Part shown: in pieces, positions 12,501-24,912 of the stretch
Layout: each line of letters opens with the position of its first letter
Numbering within the stretch: position 1 is the stretch's first letter
Origin: Metopolophium dirhodum
Taxonomy: Eukaryota > Arthropoda > Insecta > Hemiptera > Aphididae
NCBI RefSeq assembly: GCF_019925205.1
Contig: NC_083564.1
Coordinates: forward strand, 33,084,447-33,148,446
Length of the DNA: 64,000 nucleotides
Direction: 5' to 3'
Program-made: the position numbers and the translations under genes
Notes under the pieces: generated by a model
Database searches by the model: none
Told to the model about the DNA's origin: nothing
What the model saw: the letters and a program-made list of their open reading frames with translations, nothing else

Positions 12501-14101
12501 TTCCATGCAACTTAATCACGATTAGCCTGTGGAAACAAATTTTCGTCATAGTCTTTTATATATAATTTGCATGAGACTAAAAACCACTTCTACGAAAGGG
12601 CGTGCCGAATAAAAAACTCTACGCATATTATATTTAATATTACTTAATATATATATAACTAATTTCAAAATGAATTTCATGTAAATTTTAAACATTATTC
12701 TACGTATAGCATATTATTATAGTTCTAAGTGAATATATCAAGAGAAATATATTTTTTTATACGAAGTGTTTGTATTAATATGATGTTATTTTAAATTCAT
12801 GAACTGATTGGATAAATCTCCAGTTATTTTTTAATCTAAAGAAATTATTTTACTTCAAATTATTATACTTTCAATATATTATACGCTTAAAAATTACAAT
12901 CTATAAGGCTATATAAGCTATTAAAGATATATGTTTTAATATCGTTTGAACGAATATTAGTTCACGAATTTTGATAACGATAAAAATTATACATATAGGT
13001 ACAATACCTACTACACGTTTATTGTACGCGTTGTGTATAGAAATTAATACGAACTAGAAGAAATCTTTATAACTTTATAAGCATTATAATATGAAATCTT
13101 CAACTTTAAAAAACATTATAAAATAAACAATTTTATCTTACATAAACGTACATTTTTATAAACTTACACAAGTAAAACTTTACAGACGTGACCAAATTTA
13201 TAAAATATATAGGTACATAGTTTTTGGTTTGACAGATAACTTCACAGAATCGTTTGTAATCATTTAAAAGTAAATACAAAACATTATGGGGAATGTAAGG
13301 GATGAATTAAATAATAATATTTAACCATGAGCAAAGCATTCACGGTTACCTATAGTTTATTAATTTATATTGTTGATTATATTTTATTTATTATTAATAT
13401 TGTTTTGTATAGTGACTATAACATTAAATTAAAGATTTTTATATGGTTTAGATTTTTTTTTATTTTGAAGTTTATTGAATTGGAAATCCTTAGTTATAAA
13501 TTAAGAATAATATGGCATTGCAAAATATATAAAATACGTAATTTCGTGTTATTTTAATTGTAAAAATAATAGGAAAAATGAACATAAAAAATACAATTTG
13601 ATAGTATACACTTATTGTATTGTACCTATGTAATATGATGTATATGGTATAAAACCTAAATTGAAATAATATAATAAACCAGCTACAACTGCATGTTCCA
13701 ACCACGTCTTTCCAATACTTTTTATTCATATAAAACGGCGGCACACTTCCGGTTTAAGTATGTGTACGTTTTTTCTTTAAAATTGTTCTATTTAATCAAC
13801 GGTTTTTAGGTATTAAGCCTTTAAAAACCGTATGTAATAAGCCCCCTGCAGGCCCCGGGTTACACCCCTTTGGACGGCTTATAAAATAAAAGGGTAACCG
13901 GAAACGCCAGTCCGAATTTTTCCTGAACGCCATTTTTCCAACGAGAAAGAAATATAAAAAAGAACGGTTAGAACCCAAACGGTGTAGTTTTACCCCAAGG
14001 GCGTGGCCATTTGATAAAAAAAAAATTGTACTATTTCTCCATTATCATTAATATCATTGTATTACTGTATAATACAAGTATTATTGTGTTTATTATATAT
14101 A
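9510..14101. other. Long AT-rich intergenic stretch
   Basis: About 4.6 kb of AT-rich DNA. It holds an ATA/AAT microsatellite near 9537-9563. A GC patch at 12430-12610 has no usable ORF. A block at 13795-13990 has a minus-strand 45-60 codon frame whose codon bias is weak. I see no transposon ends I can pair. Confidence 0.45.
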
Positions 14102-14272
14102 ATGTATGGGGGATCCGGTTCCCCCGGTACGAAAACGGAGAACCACATTATGCAACGGGGCAATAATAATAAATATATAGTTGTGACAAATATGCAGCCA
14201 TCTGGTCGGAAAAGACGTAAAGATTTTTGTTCGGCCGTATGGGTGCAGCAAGGTGACGAACATTCGAGCTGA
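14102..14272 (+). CDS. Hypothetical ORF, 56 aa
   Basis: ATG at 14102 begins a 56-codon frame ending in TGA at 14270-14272; an in-frame ATG at 14057 would add 15 hydrophobic residues. About 65 percent of codons start with a purine. The peptide has Gly/Ser-rich residues 3-8, an Asn-rich middle (21-23) and a basic GRKRRKD cluster near residues 35-41. A CAAG/GTGACG donor-like site sits near its end. A further good donor, ACAG/GTAAAG, lies at 14341-14342 in a different frame. Minus-strand frames of 78 codons overlap it. Product unknown. Confidence 0.3.
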   Translation: MYGGSGSPGTKTENHIMQRGNNNKYIVVTNMQPSGRKRRKDFCSAVWVQQGDEHSS

Positions 14273-16549
14273 ACAAACGTATACTGCCGAATCATCAAAT
14301 GATGATAAGACGTTTGCAGTATATTGCATTATTATTGCTACAGGTAAAGGCGTGCCGCGTAAACCGCGTTCAAATCATTGTTATTATTGTGTTTGTGTAT
14401 GGAAGTTTACAGGGTTTTGCACAAGTAATATTGCGTTATAGATATATGTAGGTATATACGTATACTGTATAGCACCGGAGGGTACAAAACCATAATATGG
14501 ATATTGTTCCAAAAATCAAAATGTAAATGGATTTAAATAAGATATATGACGCTTATATATATTTGCAATTCTCACGAATGATCATAATAAGTTCGTTCAT
14601 CTGAAATGATATTTCAGCCGACTGATGAGTAAAGTATCGAATAACTATATATATATTATATATATATAGGTATTGTATCATATACATACACCTAACTTTA
14701 TTATATCATTGTTGTACCTATGAAAATACGATTTGCTTTGCCACCTTTCCGTGTACCTATATATATACTCGGCGTTGAGTACAATAATATCATAGTGTGA
14801 CAGGTGGTTTTATATGATTTTCAAATTGATAAAATTAATTTCTGCAGCAGAATAGTAGGATCAAATAGAAGAATTTTATTAAGGACTAAGGCATACATAA
14901 AGTATTGGCAATACATTTGGAAGATTGTAGGTTGCAATTCAACCCCATAATACCATAATATTAACCGGTATAGGTACGCTGCACTATCACATTATATATG
15001 ATAAAAACTAAATTATTAAACGAATGAAGTATGAACTTATATATGTATCCCTAAAAAGTATATAGGTTTACAAGACATAATGGTATCATATATTTTATAT
15101 AACATCAGTTGAAGATATCTATACGAGATTAAATGGGTACGATTTTGTTGAACCGGAAGTTTGAGACGATAAAAAATAAAATAAAAATACTACAGCCCCT
15201 ATACGTTTCCACGCTCACCCTTGGCGCGTGTCTCTTCTGACATGAAAATATATATAGAAATAGAAAAATATTTTTTATTTTACGTTTAGGATATCTCTGT
15301 ATTATACACAGCTATTCTATAATTCTAGATAAAGAAGCATCATTTGTAACGTATAACAAACGAATCTAAACACTTCTATCCGCCAGATATATATTTTGTC
15401 AACATGTTATGTACCTAGTACATTAATATGATCACTCAAAATACGAAACATATACTACATAGAATATGTCAACGGTATGGGGTTTATAATATGTTCACTT
15501 AAAAAAATGATAATTGGCTCGTAAAAAATTATTTTTAAAGTCATAAATAATAAGATCGTACAAAATAACACGCGTCATCGCCGAAAAATTAATGACGAGT
15601 AAAAACATGAAAGGGATTCTGAAACATATTTTTAATAATAATAATAATAATAACCTAATTCATATCCGTATAATAGAACATTCATAACTAAAATTATTTT
15701 TGTTGGATTTAAACTAGGCGTTAAATTATGAACTTAAAAAATATTACTTGACGCGCCGTACAAAATAGATTCCCATAATATAATAATATACTGACAAATT
15801 ATGTCAATTTAAAAACACGTATGTTGTAATTAATAGTATTAATTACATATTTTATTTTTTCTCTACCAAAAATCAGTTAATTTACAATATACGATTACCA
15901 AACATTTTAATGTTTACTAAATGTGAACACTCGTGTGAAGAAAGTCCATCGACACCACTTCATGAGGTGTTTCAGGAATAATTATATCTATGATGGAAAA
16001 TCGAATATTTGAAGGTAAGTTCGTAAACAAAAATGAAAAGTGATAATATAATAAATTATATTATGATATCTATATTTAAAAAAAAAATTCATGCGAGTTT
16101 TTTTCTTAACATATTACATATTACATATTTTAATTTATACTTATTTATTTAAATTTGACTCCCCAAAGTGGTAATGAAATTATTATCTCAATGCGCAAAT
16201 ATATATAATAATATTATACCATTACTATGTCATTGAATATTCATGTATAAATCGTATGCATGTCGTCGTATATATAGGTGTAGTAATGATGCAGTGTTTA
16301 TATATTTTGAAGGCGTCCAAGTTTTGATTTTAAGATATAGCAGCGTTTCCCAATCAATGAGTTGACGGCTGCAGTCACAGTGAACTCATATCATACTTAT
16401 TGTACATAGTATATACCTAATAAATAATAACGATATCTGCATCAATTTATCAAGCTAACAATGTACACGACGATGGTGTAATAATGCATTGAATTTGAAC
16501 AACACGATAAGTACCGTGAACTGCACGATTCGCGTATGTTAGGTAGATA
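14273..16549. other. AT-rich intergenic stretch
   Basis: AT-rich DNA with an AAT repeat at about 15633-15652. No genes, paired transposon ends or structured RNA are visible. Confidence 0.5.
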
Positions 16550-16945
16550 TCATATTATATACGTGTATATAATTATTGTCAATCGACTGCACTGCGCAGT
16601 TAAATAAATATATATCGGAAAAAAATTATTTCGCTTATATGTAGGTATTTTTGTACTGAAATAAATTCTGAGTTTGATTTTGTTGCCAATTAGGTATTTT
16701 TGCGTAACGATATCTGCAGTAATATACATTTTATGTTTTGGGTAGAGTTCATATAGGTACCTGCGCAGAATATAAAAGCCAATAATATATACTTTTAGAT
16801 TTGGCCGAGAACGGAAAAAATCAGAGTGGAGAAAGAAAAACGAAAAACGTACAACAAAGAAATCTGACATTATACCGTGAATTAATAATGAAGGCATAGT
16901 GTGGATGTATGTACATATTATGCATATAATAATAATATTATACAC
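16550..16945 (-). CDS. Hypothetical AT-rich ORF, up to 131 aa
   Basis: A minus-strand frame of 131 codons with a second ATG at 16897. The translation is rich in Phe, Ile, Tyr and Lys, as expected from AT-rich sequence. The middle (after the second Met) looks more varied, with basic segments such as PNLKVYIIGF and NKIKLRIYF. The length is unusual for chance in this base composition. There is no domain I recognise and no splice support, so this is weak. Directly beyond its start (16950-17160) is a small GC-rich patch that could be a promoter. Confidence 0.22.
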   Translation of the reverse strand: MYNIIIICIICTYIHTMPSLLIHGIMSDFFVVRFSFFFLHSDFFRSRPNLKVYIIGFYILRRYLYELYPKHKMYITADIVTQKYLIGNKIKLRIYFSTKIPTYKRNNFFPIYIYLTAQCSRLTIIIYTYII

Positions 16946-19511
16946 ACGCGCGGGCCCATGACAGAACTGGTCGCGTAGCCATCACGGAATATCTCGGACT
17001 CCTCCTATTATAATTATAATGTATAATCGGCGCAGACGTATACATTATATCAAAAATATAATGTGCATATAAAACCTAGCCGGAGATACAGTGAAAACAA
17101 CCGTGCATAATAATAACGTGGAGGTTTCGACGCGGAGTTAATAAAAAAATAATATGCGCATGCGATATAAAAATATCGGAACGGTTTTGAATATATTATA
17201 TTAGATATGTATAAGTATGACGTATTTTACACGTTTATCAAAAAGAAAAAAATTAATAATAAACAAGATTGTTTTCCACTCGAACACAATTTTTAGTTTA
17301 ATTTAATTTAATATATATAGGTTTGCATCATCAAAAAGTTATAGGTAATAATCGGGACTGCAGGAGACGCTATATATATACGCACATCATGTTGATGGTC
17401 AAAGTTCAGCTACAATATAATATAATATATACATGCAAGTACTGTGAATTTAAATGTAAATTGTGATATAAATGCATAATATATTACTTAGTTTACCCCG
17501 ACTTATAACGTCCACTTGACCAGTGCGTGTATATGATGGGCGTACATAGGGCGTATGAGATGGCGAATTTGAAATTATTAGTTTTTAGGTAATTGAGTCG
17601 TCTTGAATGATAAATTGATCGTCACTTAAACTATATTATTACCAGCTGCGTTATTCTTTGTTTAATCACATGAGGAGTTGTATACAAAATATGTATATAC
17701 TAATACAAGGTATTATATCCTTCGATAATTAATGATTTAAAAATTATTTTAAGTTTGTCAACTTTCCACATTATTTCCTGTATAATGATATATAGTGTAA
17801 TATTATGGAATACTGCTGCTAATAGTATAAATAATCAATGATAATGTACTATACATTATTAAATATATCCCATACCTAATATTATAGCTGTTGTGTATAG
17901 CGTTTGATACTTCGGTAAAAACTTGTCATGAAATGTTTTAACTTTTTATTGATTTGTGAGGAAAGTTTACCTACATTTTGTAATAATACTTATCGTGTTT
18001 ATCTTCATTGTTTCCCTTTTTTAACTATGTGTCCATATTTTTTACCGTGTAATTTATCAATAAATTATTTAGTAATATAGGTATTTTATTGAATATATTT
18101 TGTTTGTATAGTAGTTATAGTTCTGTTTCTGTTATATACTAACCAGAAGACAATACAAATGTAACTTATCATTCCTATCGGTTTTTACAGTTTGTTATGT
18201 ATAATATATGTATATAATAGGTCTTCCGATATATCATAAAATAAAACAATCAATTATAAAATAAAAATTGTATATTTCTTATGAAATATTTCAGGCTTTT
18301 AGGTTTTAAACACTTTACGCATATTGCAATATTGGAAACATTCTAAGAGTTGCGACAGTACCTACCTATATATAATACGTTCAAGGTTTTGAAATTAAAA
18401 AAGATACAATAATCTAATAAAAGAGCATTTTAGAGGTCATATATATTATGTATAAAGTATACTGTAAACATATAAAGGTAATTAGTGATTAAAAAATTAT
18501 TAAACTTGGTACTTATACCATGGTTTGTCTGTATAATATGTACGCATATAAGTATATAAGAAACGTAATTATAATTCCAGGGTTCTTAGGTAGGATAATG
18601 ACATTTCCGTTTGATATAAAAATAAAATTATACCGCACTATAATGGGTAACAATGAGAAAAGAATACGCGAGAATCAGAAATTATAGATTGTTATTATAT
18701 TATTATCATTTTTTTTATTTCATCTACATCCGTGAATATAGCCGGTAATAGGGTTACTTTTTGCTAAGAGAAATTATAACTAAAATATAACATGCATGCA
18801 CTAAGTTTACACTTTTATACTGAAGTAGGTATCCTACAAGTGTTTATTCCATATTTTGTTAAATTATATTATGTACATTATTGTTGCGACTTGCGAAGAT
18901 ATAATATACACTTTATTAATATGCAGAACACGTATTCACAATTATGGCCTCTATATTATATATCGTGAGAGTTTTCGTCATCGAAACGAAATTGTTTAGG
19001 AATTGTACTCGAGTAATCGGGTTAATGTCATTAACTATAATATATTGTATTGTCTGCTGGAATCTGAAACTATAATATGGTGAATTGTAATTGGTAATTT
19101 CGTATTGTTTTCTACAATGGAAAATTATTTAGCACAACACGTTTTTAACAAACTGTAACTTATTGTTTATCATATTTGAAATAAATATACATCTAAATTC
19201 CTAAGTACGCCTATATGACGTGTTATATATGTATTATCTGTATAACAATTTGTTATGAAGATGTCTGATGATCATAATACAGATAATAAAAATATGATTT
19301 TAATACTAATGTTAAACCATAATCGATTTTATTGGCAATGCATGTCTGTAATATTGTGTTTATTCTGAATTATCTGATAGCCGATAGGTAGTAGGTTGTT
19401 ACGTGTTATAATTGTAATTTATTGTTGAAATAATATTGTACTTGATCAATATTTGCAGTCTTTATTTGTTTAGCCATTTAGTATTGACGTATATTATATT
19501 ATGGACATTTA
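16946..19511. other. AT-rich intergenic stretch
   Basis: A GC-richer patch at 16946-17160 is followed by about 2.3 kb of AT-rich DNA in which I see nothing to annotate. Confidence 0.45.
19504..19511. repeat. 8-bp target duplication, left copy
   Basis: GACATTTA, repeated at 20560-20567 immediately outside the right end of the 19512-20559 element. Confidence 0.7.
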
Positions 19512-20559
19512 CATAGGCGCAACTAGCCCTATATTTTTGAGGGTGCACAAATTATAAAGAATTCCCAGACTCACACTCTATATACAGGGTATAATAGAAA
19601 GATCTGACAAAAAAAAAAAATTACGCTACTTAAACTAAACGAATGACAAAAATTGTGAATATCTTAAAATATTCTAAAAAATTAACTACTTGACTTAGAT
19701 AAATGTTTTAACCATTAAAATTATTCTTATAATTAGATTTACAAATTGCCTATTTTGAATTTTTCCAAAAAATTTAAATTAAATTTGAAATTTTTTATTT
19801 TCATTATAAAATAAAAATATTAATTTCATATATATAAAAAAAAATTAATATTGATTAGAATAAAAGTTATATTTAAATCTGGAAAATCTAGATTGTCAAT
19901 TTCTTGTATTTTCTTTTTTTAAAAATAATATAGGTTCTTTAGGTCTTATTATTTGTTTAATATTATAAATAATTGAATAAACATTGATATATTTAATTTT
20001 CATAAAATAACACCATAACAGTTTTTTGAACAACATAATTTAACTGAAATATTGTTGGCTATTTAACGCGCTCCCGCTTGTTTTATAAATTATAACAAAT
20101 TATAAACAAGTAAACAACATAAACGCGCTTACATTCATGAATCATGGGCAGTATTTTATTTTGCCAAAGATAAAGAGAAATATCGTTATCCTGTTTTCTA
20201 ATTTATTTTGTTAATTTATAAGAAAATATTATTAGGTACTATGATCATTGTTACACAAATAAGTAATAACGACGTAACTGCGACCTGTTCTATACAACAT
20301 AAAATACCTACCTAAGCTAAAGGTTATTTCATAATATTATGTTTTACTGTTATAACTGGGAATGTCGAAACATAATAGTGAAGTATCCACTTATTATATT
20401 CCTCAATATACAGTATGGTACAACATTTTTGTATTTATTGATAATTTTCACTTCAAAATAATAAAAATATAATAGATTAAGTCTTTTATATTTTGGGGGT
20501 GCACATTTTAAACTCAGGGGTGCACAAGTCCTCTGTGCACCCCCCTAGTTGCGCCAATG
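19512..20559. mobile_element. hAT-like non-autonomous element, 1048 bp, with nested MITE
   Basis: The termini are CATAGGCGCAACTAG on the left and, in reverse complement, CATTGGCGCAACTAG on the right (one mismatch in 15). Both are followed by GGGTGCACA-type subterminal sequence. The flanking GACATTTA (19504-19511, 20560-20567) is an exact 8-bp duplication. A longer apparent 13-bp flank match arises because the element ends CA and ATG resemble the neighbouring bases. There is no transposase ORF. Much of the left half is a diverged copy of the mariner-type MITE also found at 45182, nested inside. A right-end-only relative lies at 36905-36996. Confidence 0.7.
19583..19955 (+). mobile_element. Diverged copy of the 45182 mariner-type MITE, nested
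   Basis: Compared with 45181-45603, the left end (ACAGGGTATAATAGAAAGAT), a poly-A block followed by TTACGCTACT, and a segment containing CTACTTGACTTAGATAAATG at about 19683-19770 are clearly related, at roughly 90 percent over the best 100 bp. The right terminus is badly eroded; a TTAGGTCTTATTA near 19940 may be its remnant. The copy lies wholly inside the 19512-20559 hAT-like element, so either it inserted into it or the two moved together. Confidence 0.55.
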
Positions 20560-20567
20560 GACATTTA

Positions 20568-21460
20568 CAAGTTCTGCATTAAAATTTAATTACATTATGA
20601 ATTTTTTTTTTTTTTTTGTATTTAGTTTTATTCTAATAATAATTGCTTTTTTAATGTTCACATTGAGTTTGGAACTGAAATAATTTTTATTGAACTTTCT
20701 AATTTGCATAATTACAACATATTTTGTAGGTTTTTCATGCGGAGACATGGCTGCGTTGATTAAAAAATAATATTTTCATTATTGACGACCTCTAAAATAC
20801 ATTAATATCTATACTATCAAAGACTCAACTGTTTGAGGGCTATAATATAGTCTAACCTAATTCCATGGATAATTTAACGTATTTTTCATTTATGATTCAA
20901 TAATGCAAGTACGTCATAGCTGTAATGAAGAGTATATTATGGTATGATTATATAATAATATATTCTGTGCATATGACGCACTTCCATAAAAAACAAACAT
21001 GCAAACATGTAGGTATTATAGCTTATAGGTTAAGTATGGTTTATAATATCATGTACGACAAAACTGATTATAAACGATGAACCTCGAATACAAATTATTC
21101 CTGCGATTTAATAATATATTAGTTGTGTTAAATTATCAATTTACAAATTAAAATATATAAAAATGTATGTTTCTTTATTTGTCTTCTACAGACTCGAAAA
21201 CTATATTAGACCATTTTCATTAAAAGTTGTACATATCAATAGATTCCTCGAAACTCGGAGGGTGTTCATTGCTTTTTTTCCAACCCCTATAGGTTGCTAT
21301 AGGGTAACTCATGAATGCATTTATAGTTTTGGCTCACGATAATCGAATATTTTTTAAATGATTGTCATTGCGGTTACAGATTAAATATTACTATTATAAA
21401 TTATACTAATTAATAGAAGCAAAAATAAATTGTACATAAAAATGTTTACAAATATATATT
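20568..21460. other. AT-rich intergenic stretch
   Basis: AT-rich DNA with a poly-T run at about 20601-20618; nothing else to annotate. Confidence 0.5.
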
Positions 21461-21790
21461 GGGGGACGGAGTGGCCGAGCGATCTAAGGCGTCGGTTGCG
21501 ACACAGCCGGCGCCGGTTCGATTCCTTGGTCACGGGCGGCATTTTTCTTCAGGCAAGTTACGGTGTCCGGAGAACAAGTGCCGCCATTCCCCACCCGGGC
21601 ATGGCAGATACCTACGGGTGCCCAATCAAAAATTCTGCCAAACACAAACACTCACGTGTAAAAACCCACCTCTTCAAAATCATATCACCACCACTTCAAA
21701 ATCCTATCACCACCACAATACAACCCTACTAACAGCTAATGGCCATAGATGCCGGGCTTGAGGATCAATAAAAAATATATATATATATAT
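21461..21790 (+). mobile_element. tRNA-derived SINE, about 330 bp
   Basis: The 5' end reads as a degenerate class-II (Leu/Ser-like) tRNA. An A box TGGCCGAGCG lies at 21472-21481 and a perfect B box GGTTCGATTCC at 21515-21525, the internal RNA polymerase III promoter. A GC-rich body unrelated to tRNA follows (to about 21760), then an A/TA-rich tail from 21767. The flanks ATATATATT on both sides could be a target duplication but are indistinguishable from the local TA repeat. Two overlapping 100-codon frames in it are by-products of its GC content, not genes. Confidence 0.8.
21472..21525 (+). promoter_or_regulatory. Internal Pol III promoter (A and B boxes) of the SINE
   Basis: A box at 21472-21481 and B box at 21515-21525, spaced 33 bases apart, a normal spacing for tRNA-type promoters. 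Whether it is still active cannot be told from sequence. Confidence 0.65.
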
Positions 21791-22460
21791 TTTTTTAAAT
21801 AGAACTTAAAATCAAAGACTTATGAACAAAATAACAATGATTACTTTTATATAATATATTAATAGTAACCCATCATCTTTTTAGTATTTTATATTTGTAT
21901 ATATATTTATTTGTTGTTTTATGTATCTTATAAGTTATAATATGTTATTGTTTATATTTCTGTGTAATTTATTGGGTTCAGCCCATATTGTTTAAAAATA
22001 TATTCTGGACATATTTTGTGTGTAAGCTCCTTTAAAGACAAATACCAATCTTAACGATATCGCAGGAATACATTAAGTCGCCTTTTAAACATTCGTTAAA
22101 TCTGTCTCTAGTCTCTTGTGTTTACATCAAAAAAATATGTCCAGGATTAAGAAGTGGAAAATCATTAAATTGATCATTGTATAATATTGTGCTTGTGTTA
22201 GGTATACATATTTCAACTGAAGGAAAACGGAAAACGGTAGATGATAGAGTGATTTTAACCCGTCCGAAGAATATATTGTATTCTTATATTAAAAAATACC
22301 GTTGCAGTTCTTGTGGGTATTAATATATATTATAACATACTCACTACTCAGTCGTAATCACTACGAATAAAGGTCGTTAAAAATTAATAAATTATATTAA
22401 ATATGTTCAACACAATATGAATATTATTATATCATATACTTGTTCGGTGTTTTTTTCTCC

Positions 22461-22493
<33 letters not shown>

Positions 22494-22503
22494 TATTCAT
22501 CAG
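21791..22503. other. AT-rich stretch ending in a TTA microsatellite
   Basis: AT-rich DNA. A TTA repeat at about 22468-22494 runs directly into the AG that precedes the GC-rich block at 22504. Confidence 0.5.
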
Positions 22504-22581
22504 CCGGTGGCACGGGTTGGTGGCGCTGCAGCAGCAGTGTCCGTCGCTGGGAGAGGGGCTGTAATATATTATAAACTGTAG
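22504..22581 (+). CDS. Candidate short exon after a pyrimidine-rich tract
   Basis: A T/C-rich tract (TTTTTTCTCCTATTT, then TTA repeats) ends in CATCAG at 22498-22503, a good acceptor. It is followed by a 57-base GC-rich block in AT-rich surroundings. All three frames stay open, to TAA 22561-22563, TAA 22570-22572 or TAG 22579-22581. The frame running to TAG has a very strong G bias at codon position 1 and gives a Gly/Ala/Val-rich peptide. No donor or partner exon is evident, so a terminal exon is the natural reading. A GC-rich repeat unit is the alternative. Confidence 0.25.
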   Translation, partial: PVARVGGAAAAVSVAGRGAVIYYKL

Positions 22582-23112
22582 CTATAAAACATATATACAT
22601 AATATAATATATCCGGTACACGAACCGTTCCAGTAAATAATATATAAGTATGCATATATACACGAGCATACAAATATATATACGTTTATATAACCGAACA
22701 TATTATATACGGTGGTGTGTACAACGAACTGGACGGCGTGGAATAAAAACAAAAGGGGAATGTGTACATATATATATTTATATATCATATTATACACGCA
22801 GTGACTGCGGCGGCCAGACGTGTATAATAATAATAATAATGTTACATTATATCGTGCGTGTATCATTAAACAGTAGGTGGACCTTATGCCGTCCAATCCG
22901 CGGCCAAACGGACGGTCTGGTTATAATATACATATAATATAATATACATATATGTACATAAACTCGTATATTATATATATATACCTATACTTACTTATAC
23001 CTATACCTATATACACGCTGTCGGTTCCCGCGACTCGCCCGCTGCACCGCCGCTCTCACTAAATAGACGCCCGTCCACAGGCACCTATATATTATAATTT
23101 ATACCTCAATAC

Positions 23113-23154
<42 letters not shown>

Positions 23155-23402
23155 TTATAGATTAGGTCATAATCCACGAGCTGGGTCGTATTCTATAACA
23201 CATATAAACCCGATAAATGTACTATGTAATGAAATGTATTTGATATAACATATATATGGACAAACGTATATATAATATAGGTATATACGAACCGAGATAA
23301 TAATTCCTGCACGACCGATTAATCGATTTCTCGTGTATTTTTTTTATATTTTTTTTCTTAGTATCGAATAGGTAATTACATATATATATAATATACCATG
23401 TA
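22582..23402. other. Intergenic with a GT microsatellite and two GC patches
   Basis: GC patches at 22800-22920 and 23020-23080 (the latter CGCCCGCTGCACCGCCGC-like) could belong to a promoter. Overlapping frames at 22582-22937 are low-complexity. A (GT)18 run lies at 23115-23150. Confidence 0.4.
23115..23150. repeat. (GT)18 microsatellite
   Basis: Uninterrupted GT dinucleotides. Confidence 0.95.
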
Positions 23403-23534
23403 TTATATTTTAGTTAGTGTATCGCTGCCATTGGCTACAGTGACGGTCGATGATACACTCGCCCGAAACGCCATCGTTCCGGTGGACTTTGTCGAGTCAT
23501 CAATATCAGTCTCGGAGATATTATTATTACATTT
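23403..23534 (-). CDS. Candidate C-terminal exon
   Basis: On the minus strand an acceptor-like ATCAAG ends at 23535, and a 43-codon frame runs to TAA at 23403-23405. About four fifths of its codons begin with a purine, the best bias of any short ORF here. The peptide is rich in Ser, Thr and Asp, beginning KCNNNISETDIDDS and ending SDTLTKI. A plus-strand frame over the same bases (after a TTTTAG at 23408-23413) also reads through, but with weaker bias. Product unknown. It may belong with other minus-strand candidates at 26.5-27.9 kb. Confidence 0.33.
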   Translation of the reverse strand, partial: KCNNNISETDIDDSTKSTGTMAFRASVSSTVTVANGSDTLTKI

Positions 23535-24493
23535 CTTGATGTAATAGGTGTATAATAAAACAATATATTTTATGTATGCGTACTGCAGACATGATATTTC
23601 AGCCACGTTTACAAGGATATTATATAGGTGCCCATTTTATATATTGTGTACGTATACAAAAAAATTATAACCGATAGCATTGTACAAAATAAATGTAGAA
23701 GGTTTTGACCAGTATATGTAATTAAGTATGTAAAAAATCCAATAAATTTTTCTTATACGTGGTAATACGTCTACACGTAAAACAAAACAAATTTTTAACA
23801 TAATAAATTTAATTGCATCACGATACAAAAAATAAAACAAATAAATATAACAACTGTAAAATTATGTAATGCATTATAGGTACGTACACACGGTATTAAA
23901 CTTTAAAAATGCTTACAGAAACCTACTTGAAGATTTTAAATTTAATTTAATTATGGAAAATAAATATAATGTTAGATTGTGATTTTGATTCAATTAACAT
24001 AAGTTTGTATTAAATCATTTTATGTACATACAATAAATAATTAGTATCGGAAATACTTCAATAGCTACATGAATTATACAATAGTTATAGAAATAAATAT
24101 TTTAATATTTAAGTTTTCACGGAAATAACAAACTTTCAAACGTCGAATTTGTAGAAAATTTTTATTTTTTTAAGAATACCTATTATTCTATAGGTACGTA
24201 AATAATTTAAAACAAATACGTTATCCTATTTTTAACTTCCCATAAAAATGAAAAAAACAAGGTGTACTTTAGGGTGGTATAATATATTGATCATTATTAA
24301 ATTAATAAATATAAATTTTGAAATTTTGAACAGGATACACACAATAATAAAATATATTCTATACACAACAGTACACATACAGGCTAACAATGCTTAAGTA
24401 AGGTATAAATTATAATATTTTATATGCTAAAAATTTGGTCATAACTTGACATTTGAACGTCTATAATTATATAAAACAAGTATAATTTATTAA
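23535..24493. other. AT-rich intergenic stretch
   Basis: AT-rich DNA, possibly intron if the minus-strand candidates on either side form one gene. Nothing else visible. Confidence 0.4.
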
Positions 24494-24912
24494 TTAAGAG
24501 GACTCTACACATTCATTTTTTGTCTCCGTCTTATTACAAGTGCATAACATAGACCATTTACGCTTAACAGATCAATTTTAAAATAGACCTACTACGAAAC
24601 TTGTTGGTTAGAATAACAACTGTGTTTATATGTGGGTTTTTTACTATAGTTCAGTTTTTAAGTGATTTATGAGCATTTTTAATTTATACGCTATATTATA
24701 TATTATAATACGCACAACTTACTAAAAATTGAACTATTGTAAAAAATCCACATGCCAACACAGATAATACTTACCATCAAGTTTCATAATAGGTCGATTC
24801 ACTCTAATTTTTAAACTAACGGAGCTAAACGCGTTCTCCTGAGCGTAAATTTGCTGTTATTCACGTCTTGTAAGATGAAGACAACAAATAGCTGTGTATA
24901 GCGTTCTCTTAA
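24494..24912. mobile_element. TTAA-flanked foldback MITE (copy 1), element 24498-24908
   Basis: TTAA lies directly outside both ends (24494-24497 and 24909-24912). The ends read GAGGACTCTACACA and, in reverse complement, GAGAACGCTATACACA. The two arms (about 24498-24660 and 24723-24908) remain alignable along their whole length, with shared blocks such as TGTTTATATGTGGGT versus TGTGTTGGCATGTGGAT, and leave only about 60 bases of loop. TTAA duplication is typical of piggyBac and Kolobok-type transposases. No ORF. This is the most diverged of three related copies in the window. Confidence 0.68.

Noticed and set aside
16338..16385. CAGCGTTTCCCAATC, resembling a hAT end
   Set aside because: No complementary end nearby; a single end without duplication is not enough.
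21464..21540. Functional tRNA gene
   Set aside because: Boxes are present, but the acceptor stem does not close, and a SINE body and A-rich tail follow.
21430..21761. Two overlapping 100-codon ORFs
   Set aside because: They lie inside the tRNA-derived SINE.
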